Source: UMGS1783 sp900555065 (GTDB lineage Bacteria > Bacillota > Clostridia > Oscillospirales > UMGS1783). From it: 43,368 nucleotides of DNA. The notes beneath the pieces were generated by a model. That model was not told the DNA's origin, ran no database searches, and saw nothing but the letters and a program-made list of their open reading frames with translations. The stretch is from the NCBI GenBank assembly GCA_937991645.1, contig CALKPL010000027.1, forward strand, positions 1 through 43,368, written 5' to 3'. A program made the translations under genes and the position numbers. The stretch's first letter is position 1. Every line of letters starts with the position of its first letter. Of this stretch, positions 1-8,133 are shown one piece after another.

Positions 1-137
1 AGCCGGAGCAAGCGATTTGCAGCTTGCCAATGGGGCCCCCGCAAAAGCGAAGCTGTGGCGGGGAAACGGAGGAGCAGCGGAAAGAGCGCGCTGTGGCTTT
101 GAAAAAAGCCGGAGCAAGCGATTTGCAGCTTGCTCCG
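1..137 (-). repeat. tRNA-trailer repeat, copy A
   Basis: Read on the minus strand, this stretch follows tRNA-Arg. It begins with a terminator hairpin (arms CGGAGCAAGC and GCTTGCTCCG), continues with an AGCGCGCT...CCGCTGCTCCTCC block, then a GC-rich inverted repeat and a second AAATCGCTTGCTCCG block at the window edge. The same order of blocks is seen downstream of tRNA-Pro (32218-32418). It is cut by the start of the window, so its true end is unknown. No coding potential is apparent. Confidence 0.7.
102..137 (-). terminator. Intrinsic terminator of tRNA-Arg
   Basis: On the minus strand a perfect 10-bp stem (CGGAGCAAGC / GCTTGCTCCG, 8-nt loop) is followed by six T (complement of 102-107). 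It starts 6 nt after the encoded CCA of tRNA-Arg. The stem sequence is shared with the terminators of the two other tRNA genes in the window. Confidence 0.85.
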
Positions 138-143
138 ACGTAA

Positions 144-218
144 TGGCACCCTCGACAGGAATCGAACCTGTAATTCAGACTTAGGAGGTCCGTGTTATAT
201 CCATTTAACTACGAGGGC
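144..218 (-). tRNA. tRNA-Arg (anticodon CCU)
   Basis: Read on the minus strand, the acceptor strands GCCCTCG and CGAGGGT pair, and CCA is encoded at 146-144. The anticodon stem CGGAC/GTCTG closes the loop CTCCTAA, which puts CCT at positions 34-36 (reads AGG). The T-arm is ACAGG-TTCGATT-CCTGT. Length is 75 nt including CCA. It is a stand-alone gene with its own promoter (265-293) and terminator. Confidence 0.95.
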
Positions 219-264
219 GTATTCGGTTTTGTTCAGAACGGCGGCGCGCCGCCAAGTAAAATAT

Positions 265-293
265 AGTGTATATGATTTGCCCGTCATTGTCAA
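265..293 (-). promoter_or_regulatory. Promoter of tRNA-Arg
   Basis: On the minus strand: TTGACA (complement of 288-293), 17 bp, TACACT (complement of 265-270). A perfect 14-bp GC palindrome at 240-253 lies between the -10 box and the mature tRNA, within the 5' leader. Confidence 0.75.
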
Positions 294-335
294 GATATTC
301 ACGGTCAAAAAGACCGTTTCAGCGCAAAACACGGC

Positions 336-367
336 TTGCTTTTCAGGCGTGTTAGTGCTATTATAAT
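336..367 (+). promoter_or_regulatory. Possible promoter of the glycyl radical enzyme gene
   Basis: A TATAAT box at 362-367 lies about 46 nt before the start codon. The best -35 candidates (TTGCTT at 336-341, TTTTCA at 340-345) have poor spacing (20 and 16 bp), so only the -10 is convincing. A small inverted repeat (ACGGTC/GACCGT, 301-317) lies upstream. Confidence 0.35.
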
Positions 368-413
368 TCTATTCTTTATAAAATAAAATCGTTTTTTCAT
401 TAGGAGGTTACAA

Positions 414-2399
414 ATGCAGTCTCTTGCAGAGCGTTTTTATGAAATAGGGGAGCCGTATGCGGGCGGTCTGTTTGAGCAGCCCGACCGCAGCCCGTTTTTT
501 CGCTATGCCCGCGCACAGCGCATGTTCTGGGAGCGTCAGCAAATGCCGGAGTATTTGGGCGGAAAACTCTATCCGGCAGGAAAGAAGTACCCGAATCCGC
601 CTGCTGTCGCGCCTGATTTTTCCTATACCGTCTCCGTTGCGGTGGACTGGGACCGACTTGAGAAGGCGGATGCGGACTGCTGCCGCGCTATGCGCGCGGA
701 GTATGACCGCCTGCCGATGATAAAGCCCCCGCACGTTGTGGGCGGCGCGGGATACGTGCACTCCATTCCGAACTACGGACGTGTGCTGAAAGAAGGGCTG
801 GACCGATATGCCGAGCGGGTGGCCGCTCTGCCGGAAGGTGATTTCCGCGCCGGGCTGGAAGAGATTCTCGCGGGCATCCGCGCATATCACGCCCGGTCGC
901 TGGCGCTGCTGGAGGCGCAGGGAGCGGACGCGCAGCTCATAAAAGCGCTTCGCCGCGTGCCGTTTCAGCCTGCGCGCAGTCTGTATGAGGCGGTCGTGTG
1001 CTGGAACTTTATCTATTTCATCGACGGCTGCGACAATCCGGGCCGGCTCGATGCGGACCTGATCGAATACTACCAGGGCGAAGACATTACGCCGATCCTG
1101 CGCGAATATTTTGAGATTGTGGACCGCAACGACGGCTGGTCGAGCGCGGTGGGACCGGACTGCAACCCGCTCACGCTGCAGGTGCTGCGCGCGGTGAAAG
1201 GCCTGCGCCGTCCGAGCGTCGAGCTGCGCGTCACACCCGAAACGCCGGACGAAGTCTGGCAGGCGGCGGCCGACGCGCTGGAATCGAGCTGCGGCTCTCC
1301 GGCGTTCTACTGCGAACGGCGGTATCAGCAGGAGCTCGCCCGCCGCTTCCCGGAGATTCCGGAAGCCGACCGGCTGCGCTTTAACGGCGGCGGGTGCACG
1401 GAGACGATGCTCGCCGGGCTGTCCAACGTCGGTTCGCTGGATGCGGGAATCAATATGGCGCTCGTTTTTTCCGACTGGATGCGCGAAGGTCTTGCCGGCA
1501 GCGCGAATTTCGACGCGTTCTACAACGGGTTGATGGCGCGTACGGCGGCCGTGGTCGCAGAGACGCTGGACCAGGTGAACGACTTTCGGAAAACCCGCGC
1601 CGAGGTGCGGCCGCAGCCTGTGCGCACGCTGCTGATTGACGACTGTATCGACCGTGGGCTGGATTTCAACGCCGGCGGCGCGCGCTATAATTGGAGCATT
1701 ATCAATTTTGCCGGTCTTGTGAACGTAATCGACTCGTTGCTCGCAGTGCGTGAGCTTGTGTATACGAAAAAATACTACAGCCCGGAGGAGTTTATCGCGG
1801 CGGTGGACGCGCATGACCCGGCCTACCTGGCCCGCCTGCGCGAAATGCCCGTATACGGCGTGGACGACGACGCGGCGGACGCGCTTGCCGCGGATTTTGT
1901 GCGTCGCGCCTTCGCAACGCTCGATCAGCGCACGCCCTATCTCGGCGGCGCGTTTCTGCCCGCCTCCATTCAGTTTACGACCTATGTGGACGCGGGCGCG
2001 GCCGTCCCCGCGACTCCAGACGGCCGCGCGGCCGGCGAGCCGCTGGCCGACTCGCTCGGCGCTGTGCAGGGCCGCGATACGGCTGGGCCCACAGCCCTGC
2101 TGCGCAGCGTGGCAAAACTGCCGCTCCAGTCGGCCCTGGGCACGCCCGTGCTCAATTTAAGGCTGCAAAAGCAGTTCCTGCGCGCCGCCCTGCGCCCGCT
2201 TGTGCTCGGCTTTTTTGAGGAGGGCGGCATGCAGGTGCAGATCAGCTGCCTGTCCCGCGAGGAGATTCTGGACGCGATGGAGCACCCCGAAAGGCATGAG
2301 AACCTCATCGTACGCACCGGCGGCTATTCGGAATATTTCAACCGCCTTACGCCCGAACTGAAACAGACCGTGCTCCGGCGCACGGAATTCAGCGCGTAA
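414..2399 (+). CDS. Glycyl radical enzyme of the PFL/dehydratase superfamily, class unassigned
   Basis: A 661-residue protein with both hallmarks of glycyl radical enzymes. The thiyl-radical loop is NGGGCTE, with catalytic Cys328 followed by T-E as in the eliminase-type (GCxE) members rather than the Cys-Cys of pyruvate formate-lyase. The C-terminal radical domain has RTGGYSEYF, with Gly637 as the predicted radical site. In this superfamily a stored glycyl radical oxidises the cysteine, which then attacks the substrate under strictly anaerobic conditions. The protein is shorter than most members (about 780-850 residues). The start is fixed by AGGAGG at 402-407. No radical-SAM activating enzyme is adjacent or anywhere in the window; instead the next gene, 25 bp on, is a nucleoside hydrolase. 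The substrate cannot be deduced. Family assignment is firm; the eliminase-like reading is inference. Confidence 0.85.
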   Translation: MQSLAERFYEIGEPYAGGLFEQPDRSPFFRYARAQRMFWERQQMPEYLGGKLYPAGKKYPNPPAVAPDFSYTVSVAVDWDRLEKADADCCRAMRAEYDRLPMIKPPHVVGGAGYVHSIPNYGRVLKEGLDRYAERVAALPEGDFRAGLEEILAGIRAYHARSLALLEAQGADAQLIKALRRVPFQPARSLYEAVVCWNFIYFIDGCDNPGRLDADLIEYYQGEDITPILREYFEIVDRNDGWSSAVGPDCNPLTLQVLRAVKGLRRPSVELRVTPETPDEVWQAAADALESSCGSPAFYCERRYQQELARRFPEIPEADRLRFNGGGCTETMLAGLSNVGSLDAGINMALVFSDWMREGLAGSANFDAFYNGLMARTAAVVAETLDQVNDFRKTRAEVRPQPVRTLLIDDCIDRGLDFNAGGARYNWSIINFAGLVNVIDSLLAVRELVYTKKYYSPEEFIAAVDAHDPAYLARLREMPVYGVDDDAADALAADFVRRAFATLDQRTPYLGGAFLPASIQFTTYVDAGAAVPATPDGRAAGEPLADSLGAVQGRDTAGPTALLRSVAKLPLQSALGTPVLNLRLQKQFLRAALRPLVLGFFEEGGMQVQISCLSREEILDAMEHPERHENLIVRTGGYSEYFNRLTPELKQTVLRRTEFSA

Positions 2400-2424
2400 A
2401 GCCGACTATAGGGAGGAAACGCTT

Positions 2425-3324
2425 ATGTGGACCGGCCGTCCCCTGATTATCGACACGGATCCCGGCACCGACGACGCCATCGCCCTGCTCGTCGCGGCGG
2501 CGGAAGGGCTGGACGTACGCCTTGTCGTATCCACCTACGGCAACGTTCCGCATGCGCATACAAAGAGAAACGCCGTAGACCTTGCCGGCCTGCTCTTTCC
2601 CGGCACGCCAGTGCTCTACGGCGCGGACGGGCCGATCGAGGGGCGCGGGCACACCGCGGAATACGTGCACGGTGCGAACGGGGTGGGCGGCGTGCGCCTG
2701 CGCTCGTTTGCGCCGCCTGATTGCGAACAGGGCGGGACCGACGCGCTGTACAGGAAGATACAGGCGCTGGGCCGCCCCGACTATATCGCGCTCGGTCCGT
2801 TGACAAACCTCGCCCGCCTGCTCGCCGCCTATCCGCAAGTCGAGCTCGGACGTGTGGTGGTCATGGGCGGAGGACTGCATGAGTCGAACATGGACAGCGG
2901 CGCCGAGTTCAACTTCGCGTGCGACCCCGTCGCCGTGCGCGCCGTACTGGACAGCGGCCGCGTCCCGCAGCTCGTCCCGCTCGACGCGACGCACCAGATC
3001 CAGCTTTCCATGGAGGAAGTCGCCGCCGTCTCCGGTCCTGCCGCGCCGGCGGACACGCCGCGCGGCCAGTTCGCGGCCATTCTCCGCTATAATTATGACA
3101 TGAGCCTGCGGCAGGGCGACAGCGGCGCGATCGTACACGATGCGACGGCGGTGCTGGCCTACCGCTACCCGGAACGGTTCCATGCGCAGTCCATGCGCCT
3201 GGCCGTGGACGGACAGGGCCGTCTGTCTGCGCTGCCGGGCGCGCCGAACGCCGCGTTCACCACGGGCGTAGACCGCGCCTTCGTCCTTGCGCGGCTCAAG
3301 GCCGCATATGCCCGTCTGTCCTGA
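2425..3324 (+). CDS. Inosine/uridine-preferring nucleoside hydrolase family protein
   Basis: A 299-residue protein with the family signature DTDPGTDDA at residues 10-18, whose aspartates bind the catalytic calcium and the ribose. These enzymes cleave the N-glycosidic bond of ribonucleosides to give a base and ribose, usually for salvage in the cytoplasm. A second calcium-site region (ALGPLTNLARLL and VVMGGG) is also present. The start is set by GGGAGG about 10 nt upstream of ATG 2425. It lies 25 bp after the glycyl radical enzyme on the same strand, so the two are probably co-transcribed. Whether they act on a common metabolite, such as a nucleoside-derived sugar, is speculation. Length is normal for the family (about 300-320). 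Base preference cannot be read from sequence. Confidence 0.88.
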   Translation: MWTGRPLIIDTDPGTDDAIALLVAAAEGLDVRLVVSTYGNVPHAHTKRNAVDLAGLLFPGTPVLYGADGPIEGRGHTAEYVHGANGVGGVRLRSFAPPDCEQGGTDALYRKIQALGRPDYIALGPLTNLARLLAAYPQVELGRVVVMGGGLHESNMDSGAEFNFACDPVAVRAVLDSGRVPQLVPLDATHQIQLSMEEVAAVSGPAAPADTPRGQFAAILRYNYDMSLRQGDSGAIVHDATAVLAYRYPERFHAQSMRLAVDGQGRLSALPGAPNAAFTTGVDRAFVLARLKAAYARLS

Positions 3325-3389
3325 CCGCGCCCCGTTCGGCTGCTGCGCCGTGGCGCGCAATGCCGTCCCTTATTTTCTCGTATAAACGC

Positions 3390-3418
3390 TTGCAAAAGTG
3401 AAAAACTTGTACTATAAT
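3390..3418 (+). promoter_or_regulatory. Promoter of serS
   Basis: TTGCAA at 3390-3395, 17 bp, TATAAT at 3413-3418. It lies directly upstream of the T-box leader. Confidence 0.85.
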
Positions 3419-3427
3419 ATTTTTTAA

Positions 3428-3654
3428 CCACGCCTGAGAAAAGAAAAGGCCGTCTAGTCCCGTCATCAGAGAGCCGGGGAGGGGTGCGACCCCGGCGTCG
3501 GACGCGGCTGTTTCCGCTTTTCGAGTGGCCGGCGATGAGCCGGAGGGCCGGTACCCCGTATCGTACCATAGAGCGACCGGCGCCTATTGCCGCCGGTAAT
3601 TTGGGTGGCAACGCGGAATCTTCCGTCCCATTTGGGGAGGAGGATTCTTTTTTT
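3428..3654 (+). promoter_or_regulatory. T-box riboswitch, serine (specifier UCC)
   Basis: A tRNA-sensing leader. The T-box sequence AATTTGGGTGGCAACGCGG is at 3598-3616. Stem I can be drawn with base GAAAAG (3438-3443) / CTTTTC (3517-3522), then GGCCG (3448-3452) / CGGCT (3505-3509). The internal loop between them carries GTTTCCG (3510-3516), placing serine codon UCC at 3513-3515 as specifier. The distal stem holds an AGAGAG motif. The terminator stem GAATC...GATTC runs from 3616 to 3647 with seven T (3648-3654). By family rules, uncharged tRNA-Ser stabilises the antiterminator and turns on serS. The specifier was placed by hand. Confidence 0.92.
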
Positions 3655-3671
3655 ATGAAAGGAAGAGATTT

Positions 3672-4949
3672 ATGCTGGACATCAAACTGCTGCGGACCGA
3701 CCCCGAACTTGTAAAGGAGAATATTCGAAAAAAGTTTCAGGACGAAAAGCTCGTCCTGGTCGACGAAGTGCTGGACTTTGACCGGCAGTTCCGCGAAGCG
3801 AAAGCCCGCGGCGATATGCTGCGCGGTCAGCGCAATTCCATCAGCAAGAGCATCGGCGGTCTGATGGCGAAGGGTCTGCGGGCCGAGGCCGAGCAGGCCA
3901 AGGCCGAAGTGGGCGCGATCGCGCAGGAGCTCGCCGCGCTCGAGACGCTTGAGACGGAGCTTGCGGAGAAGATACGCGAGCGGATGCTCGTCATTCCCAA
4001 TATCATAGACGAATCCGTGCCCATCGGCCGGGACGACAGCGAGAACGTCGAAGTGGAGCGCTTCGGCGAACCTGCCGTGCCCGACTACGAGGTGCCGTAT
4101 CATGTGGACATTATGGAGCGCCTGTGCGGGATCGATCTTGAAAGCGCGCGCAAGACCAGCGGCAACGGCTTTTACTATTTGAAAGGCGACATTGCAAGGC
4201 TGCACTCCGCAATTCTCTCCTATGCCCGCGATTTCATGATCGGTCGCGGTTTTACGTACTATATCCCGCCCTTCATGATCCGCAGCGAAGTCGTCACCGG
4301 CGTGATGAGCTTTGCCGAAATGGAGAATATGATGTACAAAATCGAGGGCGAGGACCTGTACCTGATCGGTACGAGCGAACACTCCATGATCGGCAAGTTC
4401 ATAGATACAATGCTGGACAAAAAGGAGCTGCCCCAGGCCCTGACGAGCTATTCCCCGTGTTTCCGCAAGGAGGTGGGCGCGCATGGAATCGAGGAGCGCG
4501 GCGTGTACCGCATCCATCAGTTTGAGAAACAGGAGATGGTCGTCGTCTGCGAGCCGGAGGAGAGCATGGCGTGGTTTGATAAGATGTGGCAGAACACGGT
4601 CGATTTCTTCCGTACGCTCGACATACCGGTCCGCACGCTGGAATGCTGCTCCGGCGACCTTGCCGACCTGAAGGTCAAGAGCGTGGATGTGGAGGCGTGG
4701 TCGCCCCGCCAGAAAAAGTACTTTGAAGTGGGCAGCTGCTCTAACCTTGGCGACGCGCAGAGCCGGCGTCTCGGTATCCGCGTGCGCGGCGAGAACGGGA
4801 ATTACTTCCCGCACACGCTGAACAATACGGTGGTCGCCCCGCCGCGTATGCTCATCGCGTTTCTGGAAAACAATCTGCAGGCCGACGGCTCGATCGCCAT
4901 TCCCGCGGCGCTGCGCGCCTATATGGGCGGGCAGGAGCGCATTGGCTGA
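3672..4949 (+). CDS. serS: Seryl-tRNA synthetase
   Basis: A 425-residue class II aminoacyl-tRNA synthetase that charges tRNA-Ser in the cytoplasm. The first ~110 residues form the helical coiled-coil arm typical of SerRS (heptad-like stretch RAEAEQAKAEVGAIAQELAA). The catalytic domain shows the GTSEHSMIG segment, motif 2 (FRKEVGAHGIEERGVYRIHQFEKQE) and motif 3 (NNTVVAPPRMLIAFLEN). Motif 3 carries TVVAPPRMLI in place of the common GLAVGRTL, a variant I associate with some Clostridia. The start ATG has AGGAAGAG 5-12 nt upstream and lies just after the T-box terminator. Length is normal (about 425). Regulation is by the serine T-box in front of it, which independently supports the identity. Confidence 0.96.
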   Translation: MLDIKLLRTDPELVKENIRKKFQDEKLVLVDEVLDFDRQFREAKARGDMLRGQRNSISKSIGGLMAKGLRAEAEQAKAEVGAIAQELAALETLETELAEKIRERMLVIPNIIDESVPIGRDDSENVEVERFGEPAVPDYEVPYHVDIMERLCGIDLESARKTSGNGFYYLKGDIARLHSAILSYARDFMIGRGFTYYIPPFMIRSEVVTGVMSFAEMENMMYKIEGEDLYLIGTSEHSMIGKFIDTMLDKKELPQALTSYSPCFRKEVGAHGIEERGVYRIHQFEKQEMVVVCEPEESMAWFDKMWQNTVDFFRTLDIPVRTLECCSGDLADLKVKSVDVEAWSPRQKKYFEVGSCSNLGDAQSRRLGIRVRGENGNYFPHTLNNTVVAPPRMLIAFLENNLQADGSIAIPAALRAYMGGQERIG

Positions 4950-5033
4950 AGCGCGTCCGCCCGCACTCCGCGGCCAGCGCCGCCGCAAGGATGAAAACTT
5001 TGCTCGGTATTTTGAAAGCCGCAGGGCAAATCG

Positions 5034-5062
5034 TTGCTTTTCCACCTGCGCTATGCTATAAT
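5034..5062 (+). promoter_or_regulatory. Promoter of the CPBP-tadA-nadBC unit
   Basis: TTGCTT at 5034-5039, 17 bp, TATAAT at 5057-5062. A longer open frame begins at TTG 5034, but that codon is the -35 box itself, which rules it out as a start. Confidence 0.8.
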
Positions 5063-5123
5063 TTATGACTATATTCCGGATTTCAAAGCGATAGAACCGA
5101 TTCTGGCAAGGAGGATTGCAGGC

Positions 5124-6098
5124 ATGACATATATAACGCCCCAGCAGGCGTGGATACGCTCCCTGAAAAAGGAAGTCACGGTCCTGACGCTGGTCTTTAT
5201 GGGCCTGCAGGTTCTGACGAATCTGTTCAGCGTCGCCGTGTTGGCCGTATTTTCCGGTTCGCTGAGCGCGCCGGCTGCGGCCGCGGCCGCGCCGGTCGGC
5301 GACCGGCTGGCGCTGACCCAGTCCCTCCTGCTCTATTTCTTCATGTTCGCGCTTCCCATCGGTTTTTATTTTCTCATCACCTACCGCCAGCCAGCCGGGA
5401 GCTATTTCAAATGCGGGCGGCCGAAGTTCTGGTACACGGTCGGCGGCGTATTCGGCGTGATCGCCATCAACTATGTCGCCAGCATTTTGAGCGATGCGGG
5501 CGATATGCTGTTTCACCGCGCGGGCCTGCTCGATTCCGCCGCCGTCACATACGCGATCACAGACGATCCGCTCAACAACCTGCTCGTCCTGTTCGCCCTG
5601 GTCATCTTTCCCGCGTTTATGGAGGAGTTCGCGTTCCGCGGGATCATCGCGGGCAGGCTGGGCCTGTATAACAAGGGCATGGCGGTCGTCGTCTCCGCCC
5701 TGCTGTTCGGGCTGATTCACATGACGGCCGAACAGATTCCGTTTGCCGTCTGCGCAGGGCTTCTGCTCGGGTATATCTATCTGAAAACGCAGTCCATCTG
5801 GTCTGTCGTCATCATACACGCCGCCAACAACCTCGTTTCGTATATATCCATGTACTGGAGCGCGCGCACGGGCGACGCGTTTCTGGCCGAGCGCAATTTT
5901 ATGATTCTGTTCGCCTGTCTGTTCGTCGTGGGCTTTATCTCGCTTGTGGTGATGGCCATCCGGCACCGCCGTACATCCCGCGACCCGCTCCCCTTCGGGC
6001 GCGCGCTTTGCGCCGCAGTACTGCACCCCGCGTTTCTGATTGTGGCTGCGCTCTGCCTTGGGATAGCGGCCGCCATCTCGGCGCTCGGGATCCTATGA
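5124..6098 (+). CDS. CPBP-family intramembrane metalloprotease (CAAX protease-like)
   Basis: A 324-residue polytopic membrane protein of the CPBP (Abi, Rce1-like) family. It has an EExxxR motif at E167-E168-R172 (EEFAFRG), a second histidine segment (FGLIHMTAEQ) and a third motif with H and N (VVIIHAANNL); together these form the metal site of glutamate-type intramembrane proteases. At least six hydrophobic segments are visible (for example around LVFMGLQVLTNLFSVAVLAV and YFFMFALPIGFYFL). The start is ATG 5124 with AAGGAGG at 5108-5114. Substrates of bacterial members are mostly unknown; some serve in bacteriocin self-immunity. It overlaps tadA by 4 bp (ATGA) and heads a unit with tadA, nadB and nadC. 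Family assignment is strong, function open. Confidence 0.85.
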   Translation: MTYITPQQAWIRSLKKEVTVLTLVFMGLQVLTNLFSVAVLAVFSGSLSAPAAAAAAPVGDRLALTQSLLLYFFMFALPIGFYFLITYRQPAGSYFKCGRPKFWYTVGGVFGVIAINYVASILSDAGDMLFHRAGLLDSAAVTYAITDDPLNNLLVLFALVIFPAFMEEFAFRGIIAGRLGLYNKGMAVVVSALLFGLIHMTAEQIPFAVCAGLLLGYIYLKTQSIWSVVIIHAANNLVSYISMYWSARTGDAFLAERNFMILFACLFVVGFISLVVMAIRHRRTSRDPLPFGRALCAAVLHPAFLIVAALCLGIAAAISALGIL

Positions 6099-6589
6099 CC
6101 GAGCGTTTTATGGAGGAGGCCATCCGCCTTGCGCTTATGAGCGCGGCCGAGCAGGAGGTGCCGGTCGGTGCGGTGGTCGTGTGCGGCGGGCAGATCGTAG
6201 GCCGGGGCCGCAACCGGAGAGAGACGTTGCAAAACGCGCTCTGCCATGCCGAGATCGAGGCGATCCACGAAGCCTGCGCGCATGTCGGCAGCTGGCGGCT
6301 GTGCGATTGCGATTTATACGTGACGCTCGAACCCTGCCCGATGTGCGCGGGCGCGGCGATCAACGCGCGCATCCGCCACGTCTACTTCGGCGCGTTCGAC
6401 CCCAAAGGCGGCGCGCTCGGGTCGATGACCGACCTGTACGCGCACCCGTTCAACCACCTGCCGCAGGTGACCGGCGGCGTTTTGGCGGACCGCTGCGGCG
6501 GGTTGCTGACCGATTTTTTCCGCAGCCTTCGGGAGCGGGATAAGAAATATAACACAGCAATACATAATATTGGAGATATGGAAGAGTGA
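6095..6589 (+). CDS. tadA: tRNA-specific adenosine deaminase
   Basis: A 164-residue zinc-dependent deaminase of the CDA fold. It converts A34 to inosine at the wobble position of tRNA-Arg(ACG), expanding decoding. Zinc ligands are visible as H51 in CHAEIEAI (catalytic E53) and C81/C84 in PCPMCAGA. The downstream FGAFDPKGGALGS segment matches the tRNA-binding TadA subfamily rather than guanine or cytosine deaminases. A longer frame exists, but ATG 6095 overlaps the stop of the preceding protease gene (ATGA) and yields the normal TadA length. It is followed by nadB through a GTGA overlap, so translation is probably coupled. Identity is secure at family level. Confidence 0.92.
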   Translation: MTERFMEEAIRLALMSAAEQEVPVGAVVVCGGQIVGRGRNRRETLQNALCHAEIEAIHEACAHVGSWRLCDCDLYVTLEPCPMCAGAAINARIRHVYFGAFDPKGGALGSMTDLYAHPFNHLPQVTGGVLADRCGGLLTDFFRSLRERDKKYNTAIHNIGDMEE

Positions 6590-8133
6590 GACGCTACATC
6601 TACTCGGGCAGCCTGACCGGGCTGCCGACCGAGACCTTCGACACCATTATTGTCGGCGGCGGTCTTGCCGGAATTTATACGGCACTGAATCTTCCGGAGG
6701 GCGTGCGCTGCCTCATGATTCTCAAGAAGGACGGGCAGATGTCCAGTTCCTGGTTTGCGCAGGGCGGCATCGCCGCGGTCACGCTCAAGGACGATAATTT
6801 TGACCTGCACATCCGCGACACCCTCGTCGCAGGCGCCGGCCAGTGCGACGAAACGGCCGTGCGCACCCTTGTCACCGAGGGCCCGAGCCACATCCGCCGC
6901 ATCATAGAAATGGGCGTGCCCTTCGACTATGACGAAAGCGGCAGCCTGGACCTGGGCCGCGAGGGCGGGCACAGCACCAACCGCATCGTGCACAGCGGCA
7001 AGGACGCGACCGGCCGCCGCCTGGTCGAAGGCCTGGGCGCGATCCTGCGCCAGCGTCCGAACATCACCATTCATGAAAACGAGTGTCTGACAGACATTCT
7101 AACAGGCGCAAACGGCGTCTGCGGCATTGTGACATGCGGGCACGGCGGCCAGTTCCGCCGCTACCGCACCTCCAGCCTCGTCCTCTGCACGGGCGGCATC
7201 GGCCGCGTGTACCGCTACACCACAAACCCCGCCACCGCAACGGGCGACGGAATCGCGGCGGCCAGCCGGGCCGGCGCAGTCCTGAAGAACATGGAGTTCG
7301 TCCAGTTCCATCCCACGGCCCTTGCCCTGCCGGACGTGCACGGCCAGTACTTCCTCATCTCGGAGGCGGTGCGCGGCGACGGCGGCCTGCTCTACGATGT
7401 AAACGGCGAGCGTATCATGGCCGGCCGGCATCCGCTCGAAGACCTCGCGCCCCGCGACATTGTCGCGCGCGAAATCTTCAAGCGCATGCGCCAGACGGGC
7501 AGCGACAAGGCGTATCTGGACATCAGCTACAAGGGCGCCGACTTCATCAAAGACCGGTTCCCGACCATTTACGAGACCTGCCTGGAGCGGGGGATCGACA
7601 TTACAAAAGAACTGATCCCGGTCGTACCCGTCCAGCACTATTTTATGGGCGGGGTCAAGACCGATCTCGACGCGCAGACCAACGTGCCCGGCCTGTACGT
7701 CGTCGGCGAGTCGTCCTGTACGGGCGTGCACGGCGCCAACCGCCTGGCCAGCAACTCGCTGCTTGAGTGCCTTGTATTCGGCAGCCGCTGCGCGGCCCAT
7801 ATCAGCAGTACGGACCGCGGCCTGCCCGGGGAGCCGGATTATGCGCCCGTCGCCGGCTACGAGCCGGACCGCGTCCGCATCAACGACTACCGCGAGCGCA
7901 CGCGCAAAGTCATGTCGGACGACGGCGGGATTATCCGCAACGGCAAGAACCTGCACAGCGGCATCGGCCGCCTTCGCCATATGATAGACAGCCTGTCGAG
8001 CCGCCGTCTGCAAAACCTGCACCACATCGAGGTGCTCAATATGGCAACGACTGGTATCGCCGTACTGCAGGGCGCGTATGCGCGCAAGCAGAGCGTCGGC
8101 GCACATTACAGGGAGGACGGAGATAATGATTAA
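6586..8133 (+). CDS. nadB: L-aspartate oxidase
   Basis: A 515-residue flavoprotein that oxidises L-aspartate to iminoaspartate, the first step of de novo NAD synthesis. The FAD-binding Rossmann motif (DTIIVGGGLAGIYTAL) is near residue 20. The SSSWFAQGGIA loop and the HSTNRIVHSGKDATG and GANRLASNSLLECL blocks are typical of the succinate dehydrogenase/fumarate reductase flavoprotein family and in this combination indicate NadB. The GTG start at 6586 overlaps the tadA stop by 4 bp and is preceded by GGAGATATGGAAGA. The next gene is nadC, supporting the assignment. Quinolinate synthase (nadA) is not in the window. Under anaerobic conditions fumarate rather than oxygen would be the likely electron acceptor (inference). 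Confidence 0.93.
   Translation: MRRYIYSGSLTGLPTETFDTIIVGGGLAGIYTALNLPEGVRCLMILKKDGQMSSSWFAQGGIAAVTLKDDNFDLHIRDTLVAGAGQCDETAVRTLVTEGPSHIRRIIEMGVPFDYDESGSLDLGREGGHSTNRIVHSGKDATGRRLVEGLGAILRQRPNITIHENECLTDILTGANGVCGIVTCGHGGQFRRYRTSSLVLCTGGIGRVYRYTTNPATATGDGIAAASRAGAVLKNMEFVQFHPTALALPDVHGQYFLISEAVRGDGGLLYDVNGERIMAGRHPLEDLAPRDIVAREIFKRMRQTGSDKAYLDISYKGADFIKDRFPTIYETCLERGIDITKELIPVVPVQHYFMGGVKTDLDAQTNVPGLYVVGESSCTGVHGANRLASNSLLECLVFGSRCAAHISSTDRGLPGEPDYAPVAGYEPDRVRINDYRERTRKVMSDDGGIIRNGKNLHSGIGRLRHMIDSLSSRRLQNLHHIEVLNMATTGIAVLQGAYARKQSVGAHYREDGDND

Noticed and set aside
5034..5123. N-terminal extension of the CPBP protease from TTG 5034
   Set aside because: TTG 5034 is the -35 box of a consensus promoter whose -10 lies inside the extension, and a strong ribosome site precedes ATG 5124.
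3165..6026. 953-codon open frame on the minus strand
   Set aside because: It is antisense to nucleoside hydrolase, serS and the CPBP protease, which are clearly recognisable. Its product is Arg/His/Gln-rich with no family motif, typical of the complement of GC-rich genes.
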